A stretch of 64,000 bases of DNA from the NCBI RefSeq assembly GCF_030052815.1, contig NC_079495.1, positions 50,693,043 through 50,757,042 on the forward strand, read 5' to 3'. Origin of the DNA: Hevea brasiliensis (taxonomy: Eukaryota > Streptophyta > Magnoliopsida > Malpighiales > Euphorbiaceae). Shown one piece after another: positions 23,761-34,062 of the stretch (the stretch's first letter is position 1; each line of letters starts with the position of its first letter). Under the pieces are notes generated by a model, which was not told where the DNA came from, searched no databases, and was given only the letters and a program-made list of their open reading frames with translations. A program made the translations under genes and the position numbers.

Positions 23761-25842
23761 AGTATGGTGAATAGTAATCAAAATGATTAGTGAATTAAGA
23801 TGAAGACCTAGAACCAATTCTAAGCTTAAATGCTTAGAATTGTATGACAAATATGGACTATGCATCCTAGTCAAAATTGTTAAAAAGGAAATTTAGGCCA
23901 TAAATTTGAAATCCATGAAATATTCATGGATTACTTGAAACATGAAAAATAAGTCACCTAATTGATGTGAATAAATAGTTAGGGCTTATATGCCCATCAC
24001 AAATGGAATTCATAAAATATTAGAAACTCAACTTGAAATATAAAATTTGTAATTACATAAGTAGATTCTTGAATGTATAAATGAGAAAGGAAAAATGTTT
24101 TGAATACAATGGTACATGTGAACAATTGTTTAGAATTGCGATCAATATGAATAACATAATGAATGGATAAATAAACCATATTAATGTATGAATGAGACAT
24201 TAGTTCTCATTATTGTAAAGAGGAGAAGTATTTTGAGTACAATAGTATAAAAGAATAATTGATGTGAATTGTGATCATATAAATTATCAAATGAATGTAT
24301 GAATTATGATTGAAATTTATCATGAAAAAAATGAAGTCATAAAGCACAATATATTAACATTTTAAAATATCAAATGCCCTAGTATACCTAACAAGATTGG
24401 TTTGGATAGTTTGGCATGCCAATAGGGTATTGTGTTAGCAGTACTGCGAAAGGCTTTATGCCTGTATTCATGGCTTTATGCCCGTATTCATGGCTTTTAT
24501 GCCCGTATGCATGGCTTTTATGCCCGATTATGTGATATCATGGCTTTTTAGCCATCTTGATGCATACATGGTTGGCGTTCTGCGTCCCATGGTATGACGC
24601 CCGAGGCACCACGGTGTCGGTGCCAGCGACCGTTATGCGATCGATCGTCTAGTATAGGTTACTTGGACGATCAATTAAAGTATTATTCAATTCAGACTAA
24701 GTTAAGTTAAGTATAATGAAAATCGGTACAATTAAATTAAGTATTGAATGAATAAGCAAAAGAGATTAGCAAAAGAAACATAACAAAAATATAAATTGCG
24801 AAATGCAGGACTTGAAATACAATACGGATAGAATAAATTATATACCGCTAGTATTCTTGAAAAGTTATAAACTAAGCACTTCCAAAGAGGAACAAACTAG
24901 TATATAAGATCGTTGATACTAGAAATACCATACCAAATTAAATTGACTCTGAGTATCTGAATTATCATTTATTTCTTTCTTTACTTGTATATATTATTTC
25001 TGGTTATATTATTGCACCACTAAGCAGAAATGCTTAGCGCGATGGAATTGCTTCCTCGCGCAGTCTTGAAAGGTAAAACCGATGGTATCGTGAGATTTTT
25101 GGAGTCGGATCTGCAGAAGTGTCAGAAGAGTTCAAGATTGTCACCTTCTCAGCAATGCATGTAGATAAGGCTCATTTTTATACATGTTATGTATATTGTT
25201 CATTCCTAGCACATTGTAAATTATTTGTATATCTTGTACAAAATAAACTCATGTAATTAACCTATGAATTATGGAAGCTATTCAAAGTAAGTATTTTAGT
25301 ATGTGAATTGAATTTGAGTTATAATGAGATTATACTTGTGAATATTGAGATATTGAAAATCTAATGAGATTTCGAGAAATCGAATCTTGTATTGAGATAC
25401 ATTATGTTTGAAAATTTTTGAGACTATTAAGTTTGAGAAATTGAGTATATATTGAAATTGTCTTTGGCAGGTTCAGAAGAACTGTTAGTCCAAATTACAG
25501 CTGACACTTTGTCGGATTATCGTTAAAATTTTTGAAATTTCCAATTTAGTTAGATTTTGATAAAAGTAAAAATAGCCTAAATCTTCAATAAAGTTTTTGA
25601 ATAAATAAATCAAGGACTGTAATGAAATCAGATAAAATAGAGTGCTCCGGCACACTGAGTGGCATAACTTGCTCGGCTACACTGTAGTCGGGTAAGGGGT
25701 GTCACATTTAGATAAAGGTCCCTTAGGCGAATCCCACATCGGCAAAGCACGGAGATGGTCTTGGGCTCAAAAGTAACGATATATAAGATGGGGGAACTAA
25801 TCACTAGAGGCGCCTTTTGGTGGAATGGCCTGGAGAGTTGTA

Positions 25843-25910
25843 AGAACTCCAGGGTTAAACGTGCTCGTTTGAGAGAAATCCTAGGATGGGTGACCTCCTG
25901 GGAAGTTCTC
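25843..25910 (+). other. 5S rRNA-derived segment in Cassandra LTR 1
   Basis: It includes AAGAACTCC, GGTTAAACGTGCTCG (A-box side) and CTAGGATGGGTGACCTCCTG followed by GGAAGT (C box). It matches the 3' half of plant 5S rRNA over most of its length but diverges in the middle. It is an element part, not a 5S gene. Confidence 0.85.
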
Positions 25911-26204
25911 CATTCCACCTATGGGACAAAACCGTGAGGCTTATGGCCAAAGCGGACAATTCCTCTAGTGGCTTGTTCCCGATCGTTACAATTGGTATCA
26001 GAGCCGCTCGCGTGTCCTCTTGGGCGATGGTGGGGCAAACCTTAGCGAGGACGCTGAGTCCCGAAAGGGGGGGAGAAAGGTCCCTTAGGCGAATCCCACA
26101 TCGGCAAAGCACGGAGATGGTCTTGGGCTCAAAAGTAATGATATATAAGATGGGGGAACTAATCACTAGAGGTGCCTTTTGGTGGAATGGCCTGGAGAGT
26201 TGTA

Positions 26205-26272
26205 AGAACTCCAGGGTTAAACGTGCTCGTTTGAGAGAAATCCTAGGATGGGTGACCTCCTGGGAAGTTCTC
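26205..26272 (+). other. 5S rRNA-derived segment in Cassandra LTR 2
   Basis: This is a second copy of the same 5S-like segment, 362 bp downstream, with all the same box motifs. Confidence 0.85.
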
Positions 26273-26357
26273 CATTCCACCTATGGGACAAAACCGTGAG
26301 GCTTATGGCCAAAGCGGACAATTCCTCTAGTGGCTGGTTCCCGATCGTTACAAGGTG

Positions 26358-27422
26358 ATGGTGGCTGCACTAAATTTTATCCTCTATTCTAAAAACTAGG
26401 TGGTGGTAGTCTGTATCCCTACTATTTCTTTATAGGTTAATTCTACTGGTTTTGCGAATTGGACCATAAGAAGTTGGGGTGATTCCTCCATCTAGGTTTA
26501 TAGGTGTTTGAATACGGATTATTGATCTGCCTCTAGTTGAAGTTTCCTCAATTATTTGCATAGTTTATATGCTTTATGGAAGGTTTACTGTAATGGCTAC
26601 ATTTTAAAGTTGCGTGACCTCCTCCACAGTTATTGCAGTGTTGATTGCTTGACCATACTACATTGGCTTGCATTCTATTAAGTATTTTGGTGAGCTAGTC
26701 AAACTAGGCATCAATCATGCTGAGATCATCCAATTCCAAGAACCCTGTTGTCCTTTTTACATCCCCCCTTTTGTTTGATCACTCAAAGTTGTGATAGGCA
26801 ACCTTTTCTAATAGTTCCAAAGCTTCAATTACTATTTTCTCCAAGAGGTCCCCCCTTGTTACTGAATCAATGTACTCTTTATGGATGGTAGTAGTTCATT
26901 ATATAAATTTTTAACAAGGAGTTAATCTTCAATGCCATATTGTAGACATTCTCTTTGTAGGTCTTTGTATCTTTCCCGTACATCATAGAGTGATTGTCCT
27001 TTCCTTTGTCTGAAAGTATTCAATTCTAACCTCAGTTTTGCAGTTTTTGCAGATGGAAAGTACCTTACTAAGAAGGCTTGTGATAAATCCTCATAGGAGT
27101 TGAATGTTCTAGTTGGTTGAGAGAGCAACCACTTTTTTGCCTTATCTCAGAGGGGGAATGGGAATTCATTGAGTCTAATATCTTGATCAGAGACCCCATT
27201 CATCTTGAAAGTGTCAAACAAAGCAAGAAAGTACTATAAGTGATAGTGTGGGTCTTCTATAGGTAAGCCTCCAAATTGAGTTTATTGAATCATCTAGAGC
27301 TATGTTGGTTTGAGTTTAAAATTATTGGCCTCCACTGTAGGCCTGGTAACACTGGATTGGAATCCTTGGATAGTAAGACCTCCATAGTTCCTCAGGGGTC
27401 TTGGCCTATTATTATTGTTAGC
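26358..27422 (-). pseudogene. Athila gag N-terminal half, left copy
   Basis: On the minus strand this shows the Ty3/gypsy gag core. 27128-26922 encodes a piece with YEDLSQAFLVRYFPSAKT and then FRQRKGQSLYDVRERYKDL, and flanking sequence extends the match to about 27400 (NYGGLTIQGF). Several stops break it. The N-terminus runs directly into the LTR at 27422, with a stop a few codons upstream, so the start codon and leader are missing. It continues past the composite insertion at 21245. Confidence 0.78.
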
Positions 27423-28998
27423 TGTTTACTAGTTTCACAACCTCGCAAGTGAGTAGAGTATCATCCCACGAGGAATTTAATTAGCAAGTACTAAACTACA
27501 CAACAATTATGACTGTCTAGGCTACCAAATATAATGGGAGAGTGAGTCTAATTTGTTTTGAGTGCTAAAAACTAAGAGAACAATGAACTTAAAATGAAAC
27601 AATCTATTAAAATAATTCCAGAATTAAGATTTCACACTTTAACCTTATTACGGATTTAATCTTATCTATTCATTGGAGTGAGGATCGTTGCTTTGATGGA
27701 AATTAATCCTAAGGTATCCTAGGTCCTCTCTCAAGGCACTTAAGGTGTATTTCAATTAGAGCTAAACCTTACTTTCGTTGGTGATTAGTCCTAATAAAAA
27801 CCTTTTTTGATCTATGATTAATTATGGAATTCCACAAAGGATTTCAGCCTTTCTCTAGATCAAATTTCCTAAGTTTAATACTCCAATTTTCCAATACTAA
27901 CTTTCACCTTTTAGTTCTTCAATTAGTATTTTATATCATGTCTAAGTTGGTACTGGCACATAGCATGCATTAAGAACACAGAACATTAAATCAAAGAACA
28001 AAACTCAAATCTAATAGATAAAACTCAATATTTATCTATAATAATGATTACAAGAATTACTCTCCTAATTCCAGAATAAAGAAACTACTCACTCATAGTG
28101 AGTTTAACAAACATAATAAAAGTTAAACAAAAGAACATAAAAAGCAGCCTAAAGAAATAGAATAAAAGAATCGAAGAGAATTCTCTGCAGCGTTGAACTT
28201 GTGGAACTTCGGCTGAGGACTCCCCCTTGAAGCTAATGCACTGTATCTTCAAGATGGCTTGGAGAGAATGATGAAGATGTATGTATATGAGGATGTGTGT
28301 ATGAAGATAGGGATCCCCTTTCTCTGTTTTCTACTGCTTTTATTTATATTTAATATCCTAGGGTTAAGTTTTTAGAGTCCTAAAGGCGTCAGAAGTCTGT
28401 TTTGAGTGTAAAAACTAGAGCTAGAATCAAATCAGGAAACTGGTTGTCAATCGATAAACAGATCATGTGTCACTACACGGCCTAGGACCAAAAAACTTAC
28501 TAGAACTTGAAAGTTGCATCTTGTATTTGGGTAGAAGGTTACATGGGCCTTGGCTAGCTCACGGGTCCAATTACAGGGCCCGTGTTCTGTTGTTCTTTTG
28601 GAAATTCTTCAAGCTTTGCCAGGCAGAATTCTACACAGGTCTCCATAGGTTACACGGGCCTTGTTACACAGCCCGTGTACTATGTCTTCTCTTTGACTTC
28701 ATTGGTTTTCTCCTGGCTGTAAGTTACACATGTCAGTGGTATGTTTACACGACCCGTGTAAAGTGTATCAACAACAATGCTCTTCTTCTTGAGTTTTTCC
28801 AAGCTTTCTTCTTTACTCCTATGATTTGGAACTCCCTCAAAACACCTGAAAATATGCAGAAAATATAGAATTTAGTGCAGAGTAATGAAATTTACAAAAG
28901 TTAATGATTTTGATGATTATGCATGAAATTACCTATCTAAATGCTATGAAATGATGTCCAAATGTGCTTAAAAACATCTATATAATACCAGTATATCA
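27423..28998 (-). repeat. Athila LTR shared by both tandem copies (about 1576 bp)
   Basis: On the minus strand it starts TGATATACTGG after a GTTTGGGG purine tract and ends GTAAACA at the gag border. A TATAAATA box lies at 28341-28348 (minus). ACACGGG-type motifs cluster at 28470-28760, in U3. It serves as the 3' LTR of the right copy and the 5' LTR of the left copy. Boundaries are inferred from TG/CA ends and neighbours, as no second LTR is available for comparison. Confidence 0.6.
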
Positions 28999-29670
28999 AA
29001 TATCCCCAAACTCAAACTTTTGCTTATCCTCAAGTAAATCAAAACCTTTTTAGAATAAATTTTAGAGGAAAACTCAGAAACATAACCATAAATTCAATAT
29101 GCATAAAATTGAACTCCTTCAATCCTTCACACCAACTACCCTCTTTCAAGGCATAAGGGTTTCAATAGCTGCCTGTTTAAAGCTTCACCCCCTTCATGGT
29201 GTTTCAACTAATTATTTCTCTATGCAAGGCTATTAGTAAGTCACAAATAACTTATTTTATTAGGATAGACTTAAGAAATACTTACTCTCCCCAAATTTGC
29301 CTCTATTGCAGATTATTGGTGAGTTTGATTTAATTCTAATTCCATAGGCACATCTTAATTCCCTATCTCCACTAATGTAGCACACACTTTCAAAAGATCA
29401 AAAGGTCATTAGAAAGGTTGTAATGGGGTTAAGGGATAATGATTTGGTTACCAATGAAGGGTTTTAAGGAATGAAAATATGAGGATAACCTTCATGCACA
29501 AAGTTCTAAGTATACCAAGTTTATTCTGCTGATTTTGTGTGGGGAAGAAGGGTTCTTTATAGTTGTAAGCATACTTTCATGATACTTATTTTGGGACTTT
29601 TTTCTTTCTTTCTTTTTTTCTCTACATGTCCCTTTTTGTCCTCTTCCCTAAACTCATTACTTTCTTTATA

Positions 29671-29710
<40 letters not shown>

Positions 29711-30603
29711 TTAATTGCATACTTGTACTCTTTTTAGTTTCCACACCTTCTCCCCATCTTTCTCTTTTTGTACTTGAAATACCTATCCTTTTATGCATTA
29801 GGCTTTCCTCAAAAAGGGTAATGGTTAGTGTTTAGGCTAGGGGCTAGGTAAATAATTATGGGTAAACAAGGAAAATCATATAGGTAAAAATATGGCTCAA
29901 GTTGGGTACAAGGGATATATTGTAACTAGGGGTGGCTAAGGCTTAATGAGGCTACATCAAAGAATGCCTTAATCATCTCTTTGTCAAGTATATGCTAGGA
30001 TTTCGCCTTGATAGGTTTATGAGACATGTTTTATAGCTGGTGCGATATTTTTAGGTTTGTCTATATTTCAAAAATCTTCTCCTAATTTTGTAAGTTTAAT
30101 GTGATAGATTAATAGATATGAAGGGGTTTAACTAGTCTAGCTTCACTAAGGTGATTGAGCTTTTCGCAAACAACATATTAAAGCCTTTTTGCCTATCCAG
30201 ATACATTCATTCCTCAATTCCATAGAGTCCAATTATTAGCTTATTAATATTTTTTGTTATAATTCTAAGTTAAAAACCATTTGAAATTCTCAAAATTTGC
30301 AAAAAAAAATTTTGGATTTTTGATACACAAGTATAATATGGATATAGTTAAGTGATGTAATACAATGTAAGGTGAATGCAATGCATGAAATGCATCTGTA
30401 CCCCCAAACTCAAATTTGACATTGTCCTCAATGGCAACACAATATGCAAAATTAAGAGATAGCACAAAAATTTATAAAAAGGCATATCATGTATTAAGAG
30501 TTTAAAGTTTAGACAAAATAACAAGGAGTAGATACCTATAAACACAGTTTAAAACTAAGGTATATAAGTTTTACATGAAAGAACCTATCCTAAAGTCCTA
30601 ACT
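28999..30603 (-). other. Athila region between env-like ORF and 3' LTR
   Basis: Non-coding. On the minus strand it includes ATTGAGGACAATGT followed by GAGTTTGGGGGT (near 30400). A second similar stretch, TTGAGGATAAGC then GTTTGGGG, sits next to the LTR (near 29010-29035). Such signals typify the tail of Athila elements. A TTA microsatellite lies inside. I see no ORF worth calling. Confidence 0.55.
29673..29712. repeat. (TTA)n microsatellite
   Basis: About 13 uninterrupted ATT/TTA units. The apparent poly-Tyr and poly-Ile frames over it are artefacts. Confidence 0.95.
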
Positions 30604-31869
30604 CTAGAAAGTCTCTGATGGTGATGATGGTCCTTCTACATTGAGCATCTCAATTATCATATCGAGCATGTTGTGGGCTTCTTAGAGGTTGTTTTTGAGT
30701 GCCTGCATCCTATTGTTGAAGGTGGTCTCCATGCGCTGAAGGTATGTGAGGATGGGGTCTGTAGGTGGTGGTGTGTACGAAGGTCCTCTAGTGGGGGACT
30801 CATGATGGAGTGGCTCTTATGCTTCCTCTAGGGCCTATGAGGGTTCACCCGGCTCTTCCCTTACTTCTTCTGCCTACGGATGACATTCCCTTTTGCATTG
30901 ATGAGGAAGCATGTGTTTCCAACCTTCTTACATATTCCCATAGATATGCAGATGGTTTGATCAATCCTGGTGATGCCGACCATAGAACACAACCTGTGAT
31001 GTCCAGGGACGAATACAAAGTGGAGTGCTATGGCTATGATGAGGCTGCCAAGCACTATGTGCCCTTGAGGCCAGTGGCATATGTAGTGTAGATGGTTGCA
31101 CAGGAAGAAGCCGGTGCTACAACATTGGCTAGTGACCATGCACCATAAGAAGAAAAGCTTATTGGCGTTTACAACGCCCAAGCTATCACCACGTCCTGTG
31201 ATGGTGTGAGCAGCTAGCCTTTACATATATCTCAAAGCGGGGCTAGTGATACCTGAAGATTTGGACTTAGAGTTATAGACATCGGTGCTCGGTGCAATGG
31301 AATGCCAGAAGTCAATACTATTGTAGATCATCTTATTTTGTGAAATCTCCTGGTGCTCGGTGCTATCAAAACAGAATATTGCATTAAATTCATCAATGTT
31401 CATTACCCGATTGACACCAAGCAGTCTAAACTCGATCCTGCCCTTGTCCTCTCTGTTTGTAGGCCATAAAGTGGCCTTAAAGCTCCCGAGGAACTCAAGT
31501 GTGGTGTCTCTATAGGCTAGGAACTGCAGTTGGGCAAATTGAGTCCAACCAATGCTTTCAAGCAGCCCATCTATCTCCTCTTACAGTCTGAGTCGTTCCA
31601 GCAACCCGAAGTCCATGTATTTTATTGAGATAATTCTCCTGTTTTGAAGTCGTGCACATAAATCTCTGTGGGTGGAATCATAGAATGGCCAAGCAATGGA
31701 GAATTTTAGTTGTGCTGGCTGTGATTAAAGTGCTTGAGGTGGGGCTTGCTGTGGTTGCCCTATTCTTGGGCGTTGTGGTGATGGCTGGGGTGGTGAGGAT
31801 GAAGAATATCTTCCTTCCTTGTCTTGAGGAAGATCCAATTCTTCTTGCTAGACATTTAGCAGGTCCCAT
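30604..31869 (-). pseudogene. Athila env-like third ORF, right copy
   Basis: It starts with ATG at 31869 (MGPAKCLARR) and ends at a TAG at 30604-30606. Blocks in order are an N-terminal basic segment, a domain ending TTLEFLGSF (near 31500), VMNIDEFNAIFCF (31403), then AHTITGRGDS and ELF-like NKLFFLWCMV (31181-31130). Later blocks are a hydrophobic GHIVLGSLI segment (about 31050) and a probable coiled coil RMETTFNNRMQALKNN near 30690-30740. It is homologous to 1106-2378. Function in Athila is unproven. At least one frameshift and several stops inactivate it. Confidence 0.68.
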
Positions 31870-32675
31870 GGATGTTTGTAGAGGGAGAAAAGCTAGGGTT
31901 TGTGAATAGAGTGGAGATTTGAGAGGTATTTGAAGAGGAAGAGTTATGGAGAGGAAGAGTTCTTGAATGGATGGGAGTTTAATGGTGGGAGAAGCATTTA
32001 AAGAGGCGCATTTTTGTGCCCCTAGGTATTGAGTCTACGACTGATACATGGGTCATGTGTCACTACATAGGTCACATTCCGAAGAACCCTTAACTTTCTG
32101 TCCAAAAGTTGCTTTGTTAGATAGGTTACACGGCTCATGTAAAGTTATTTGGGGACCCGTGTAATTTTCTGTCTCCCTTAAACTTAGAATTTTTCTCTCC
32201 CTATATAATGCATGGGTTGTGTAACATTACACGGGGTTAAACCCATGTAAGTTTCTAGAGTTTTTACAAGTGTGTTTTTGGGATTCCAGGTTTTTACACG
32301 GGGCGTGTAAAACTATATACATGGGCTATGTAACTTTCTAGCTCTTCTTTATATATATATATATATTTTTTTTTTTATTCATGCTAAAATGTCCCTATCT
32401 ATATGAATGAAATGAATGCAAAGATTAGCAATAGAGTTACTTCCCCGGTTTTGTGAAATATTCTCTTGCATGGTTTTGACTTGACGTTTCCACTCTTTCC
32501 TTGCTTTCAGTTCCTTGCTTTTGCAGAATTGTGATTTGGGGTACCTTTAAGATAGAATATAAAAAATTAAAAACAAAAAGTAAAATAATATAAATTAAAA
32601 GAAAGGTTACAAAAGTTTTGGGTTACCTCCCAAGGAGCACTTGTTTATAGTCATTGGCTGGACTGTTCTTCAGCT
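31870..32675 (-). other. Athila pol-to-env spacer, right copy
   Basis: Non-coding, with TTACACGG..CCGTGTAA-type motifs at 32050-32340, a short TA repeat (about 32350-32366) and A-rich sequence. It is colinear with 2379-3291. Confidence 0.6.
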
Positions 32676-34062
32676 TTATGGTTGAGCTAGAGGGGTGCTG
32701 TAGGATTGGGTGAATCCATTCTCAATTGTATCTCCTGAGAAGTATGGCTTCAATCTTTACCCATTAACCTTGAAGGTACCTGAGGTTTCGCTCCATATTT
32801 CTACTGCTCCATGCGGGAAGACTTGAGTTACCTTGAAGGGTCTGGACCATCTTGACCTCAACTTTCCTGGGAAGAGTTTCAACCTTAAATTGAATAGTAG
32901 GACAAGGTCTCCTTCCTTAATATTCTTTCCTTATTATGCGTCTGTTGTGCCATCTTTTGGTCTTATCCTTGAAGATCATAGCATTCTCATAGGTATCCTG
33001 CCTGATTTCTTCTAGCTTATTGAGCTGTGGAAGCCTTTTTTCTCCAGTAGCTTTTAGGTCAAAATTTAGGGTCTGAATTGTCCAATAAGCTTTAGGTTCA
33101 ATTTTGATACGGAGGTGGCATGATTTTCCATAAACCAAGTGAAAGGGTGTTGTTCCAATGGGAGTTTTATATGCAATGCGGTATGCCCATAGTGCTTCAT
33201 CTAATTTCATAAACCAGTCCTTCCTTGAGCAATTGACTATTTTCTCAAGGATATGTTTCAATTTCCTATTTGAAACTTTTACTTGACCATTGGTTTGAGG
33301 ATGGTAAGGTGTTGCCACTTTTTGAGTCACTCCATATTTCTTCAATAGTGTTTTAAATTATTGATTGCAGAAGTGACTTCCTCCATTGCTGATTATTGCT
33401 CATGGTGTGCTAAATCTTGTGAAAATGTTCATTGCCCGTGGTGCGCCAAATCTTGTGAAAATGTTCTTCTTAAGGAATTTTGTAACCACTCTGGCATCAT
33501 TTGTTAGTGTGGCTATTGCCTCTACCCATTTTGACACATATTCAACACCAACTAGAATATACATGTTTCCAAACGAAGAAGGGAATGGACCCATGAAGTC
33601 TATTCCCCACACATAAAATAATTCTATTTCAAGTATACCATGTAGTGGCATTTCATTCCTTCTTGAGATGTCCCCTATTCTTTGGCATTGATCATAAGTC
33701 AGCACAAAGGATCTCACATCCTTAAATAGATTTGGCCAGTAAAACCCTGCTTGCAAAATCTTGGCGGCTATTTTTGTGGTGCTAAAATGTCCTCCATGTG
33801 ATGATGAATGGCAATGCTGCAAAATGCTTTCTACTTCCTCCTCCAATATGCATATTCTTATCAACCCATCATTACATCTCTTGTACAGCAGAGGTTCTTC
33901 CCATGTGTAGAATTGCACATCATATAGGAATTTCTTCCTTTGCTGGTAAGACATGTTGGGTGGTAATACCCTGCATACAAGATAATTAACAAAGTCAGCA
34001 TGCCATGGGGCTTGGGAGAATGCTAATAATTGCTCATCAGGGAATGAGTCATTGATTGGCAA
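32676..34062 (-). pseudogene. Athila integrase, right copy
   Basis: It starts within [10 protein letters not shown] (34050) and has the HHCC zinc-binding segment (H.H near 33790-33750, then C..C near 33690). The first core Asp is in GIDFMGPF (33600), and the C-terminal domain is [11 protein letters not shown] down to the TAA at 32676. Catalytic positions two and three are changed: ISNGGSHF replaces ISDGG, and NGQVKVSN has Lys for Glu. A 36-bp in-frame tandem duplication lies at 33404-33475. It is inactive. Confidence 0.85.
33404..33475. repeat. 36-bp tandem duplication in Athila integrase
   Basis: Two adjacent 36-bp units, each containing AAATCTTGTGAAAATGTTC, add twelve codons (repeat of the NIFTRF segment). 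It is absent from the left copy. Confidence 0.85.

Larger units (their letters stand above)
21246..25706 (+). repeat. Family A2 LTR, 4461 bp, no partner LTR
   Basis: It starts TGTAACACCCTCCCGG and ends GGGGTGTCACA. It has the same internal plan as the inverted solo LTR at 13951-18248. It carries a palindrome (21785-21802), a donor-like GAG/GTTAGT at 22111, and the hairpin TCCAATTGG-7-CCAATTGGA (22567-22591). It also has the 12-bp palindrome GGTCAATTGACC (22759-22770), internal duplications of a GTCAACATTTTAGTTGAC segment near 23400 and 23550, and a minisatellite (24452-24530). Confidence 0.88.
25714..26352 (+). mobile_element. Cassandra-type TRIM with 277-bp LTRs
   Basis: Two 277-bp direct repeats (25714-25990 and 26076-26352) differ at only about three positions. 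They flank an 85-bp core that starts with ATTGGTATCAGAGCC, a tRNA-Met PBS, and ends in a G-rich polypurine tract. Each LTR contains a 5S rRNA-like segment with recognisable A and C boxes, the hallmark of Cassandra terminal-repeat retrotransposons in miniature. No coding capacity is present, as expected. The extreme LTR 5' ends lack a clear TG. Confidence 0.88.
21241..26357 (+). mobile_element. Composite insertion: A2 LTR joined to Cassandra, outer repeat AGGTG
   Basis: AGGTG occurs at 21241-21245 and again at 26353-26357, and the Athila gag sequence is continuous across it. The left end of the insert is the A2 LTR start (TGTAACACC) and the right end is the Cassandra LTR end (GTTACA). The inner junction at 25706/25707 has no duplicated target, because TTTAG follows where AGGTG would be expected. 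Nested insertion plus a small rearrangement, or a recombinant, would explain it. Confidence 0.7.
1106..28998 (-). mobile_element. Athila-L, Ty3/gypsy element broken by three insertions
   Basis: Reading right to left, the pieces come in canonical order. They are LTR (28998-27423), gag (27422-26358 and 21245-20540), protease (20533-20186), RT and RNase H (about 19990-18249), integrase (13950-13114 and 3690-3292), a spacer, and an env-like ORF (2378-1106). Insertions at 3691-13113, 13951-18248 and 21246-26352 interrupt it. The coding frame carries several stops and frameshifts, so the copy is dead. The LTR abuts gag without a recognisable primer binding site, which suggests loss of the leader. 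The far LTR lies beyond the gap or is lost. Confidence 0.85.

Noticed and set aside
25843..26272. Possible true 5S rRNA genes in tandem
   Set aside because: Only the 3' part of 5S is recognisable, with internal divergence, and each copy is inside a 277-bp LTR with PBS and polypurine tract, which fits Cassandra.
29537..29835. Poly-Ile and poly-Tyr ORFs
   Set aside because: They are produced by the TTA microsatellite.
31652..31909. 85-aa plus-strand ORF
   Set aside because: It is the antisense shadow of the env-like ORF N-terminus.
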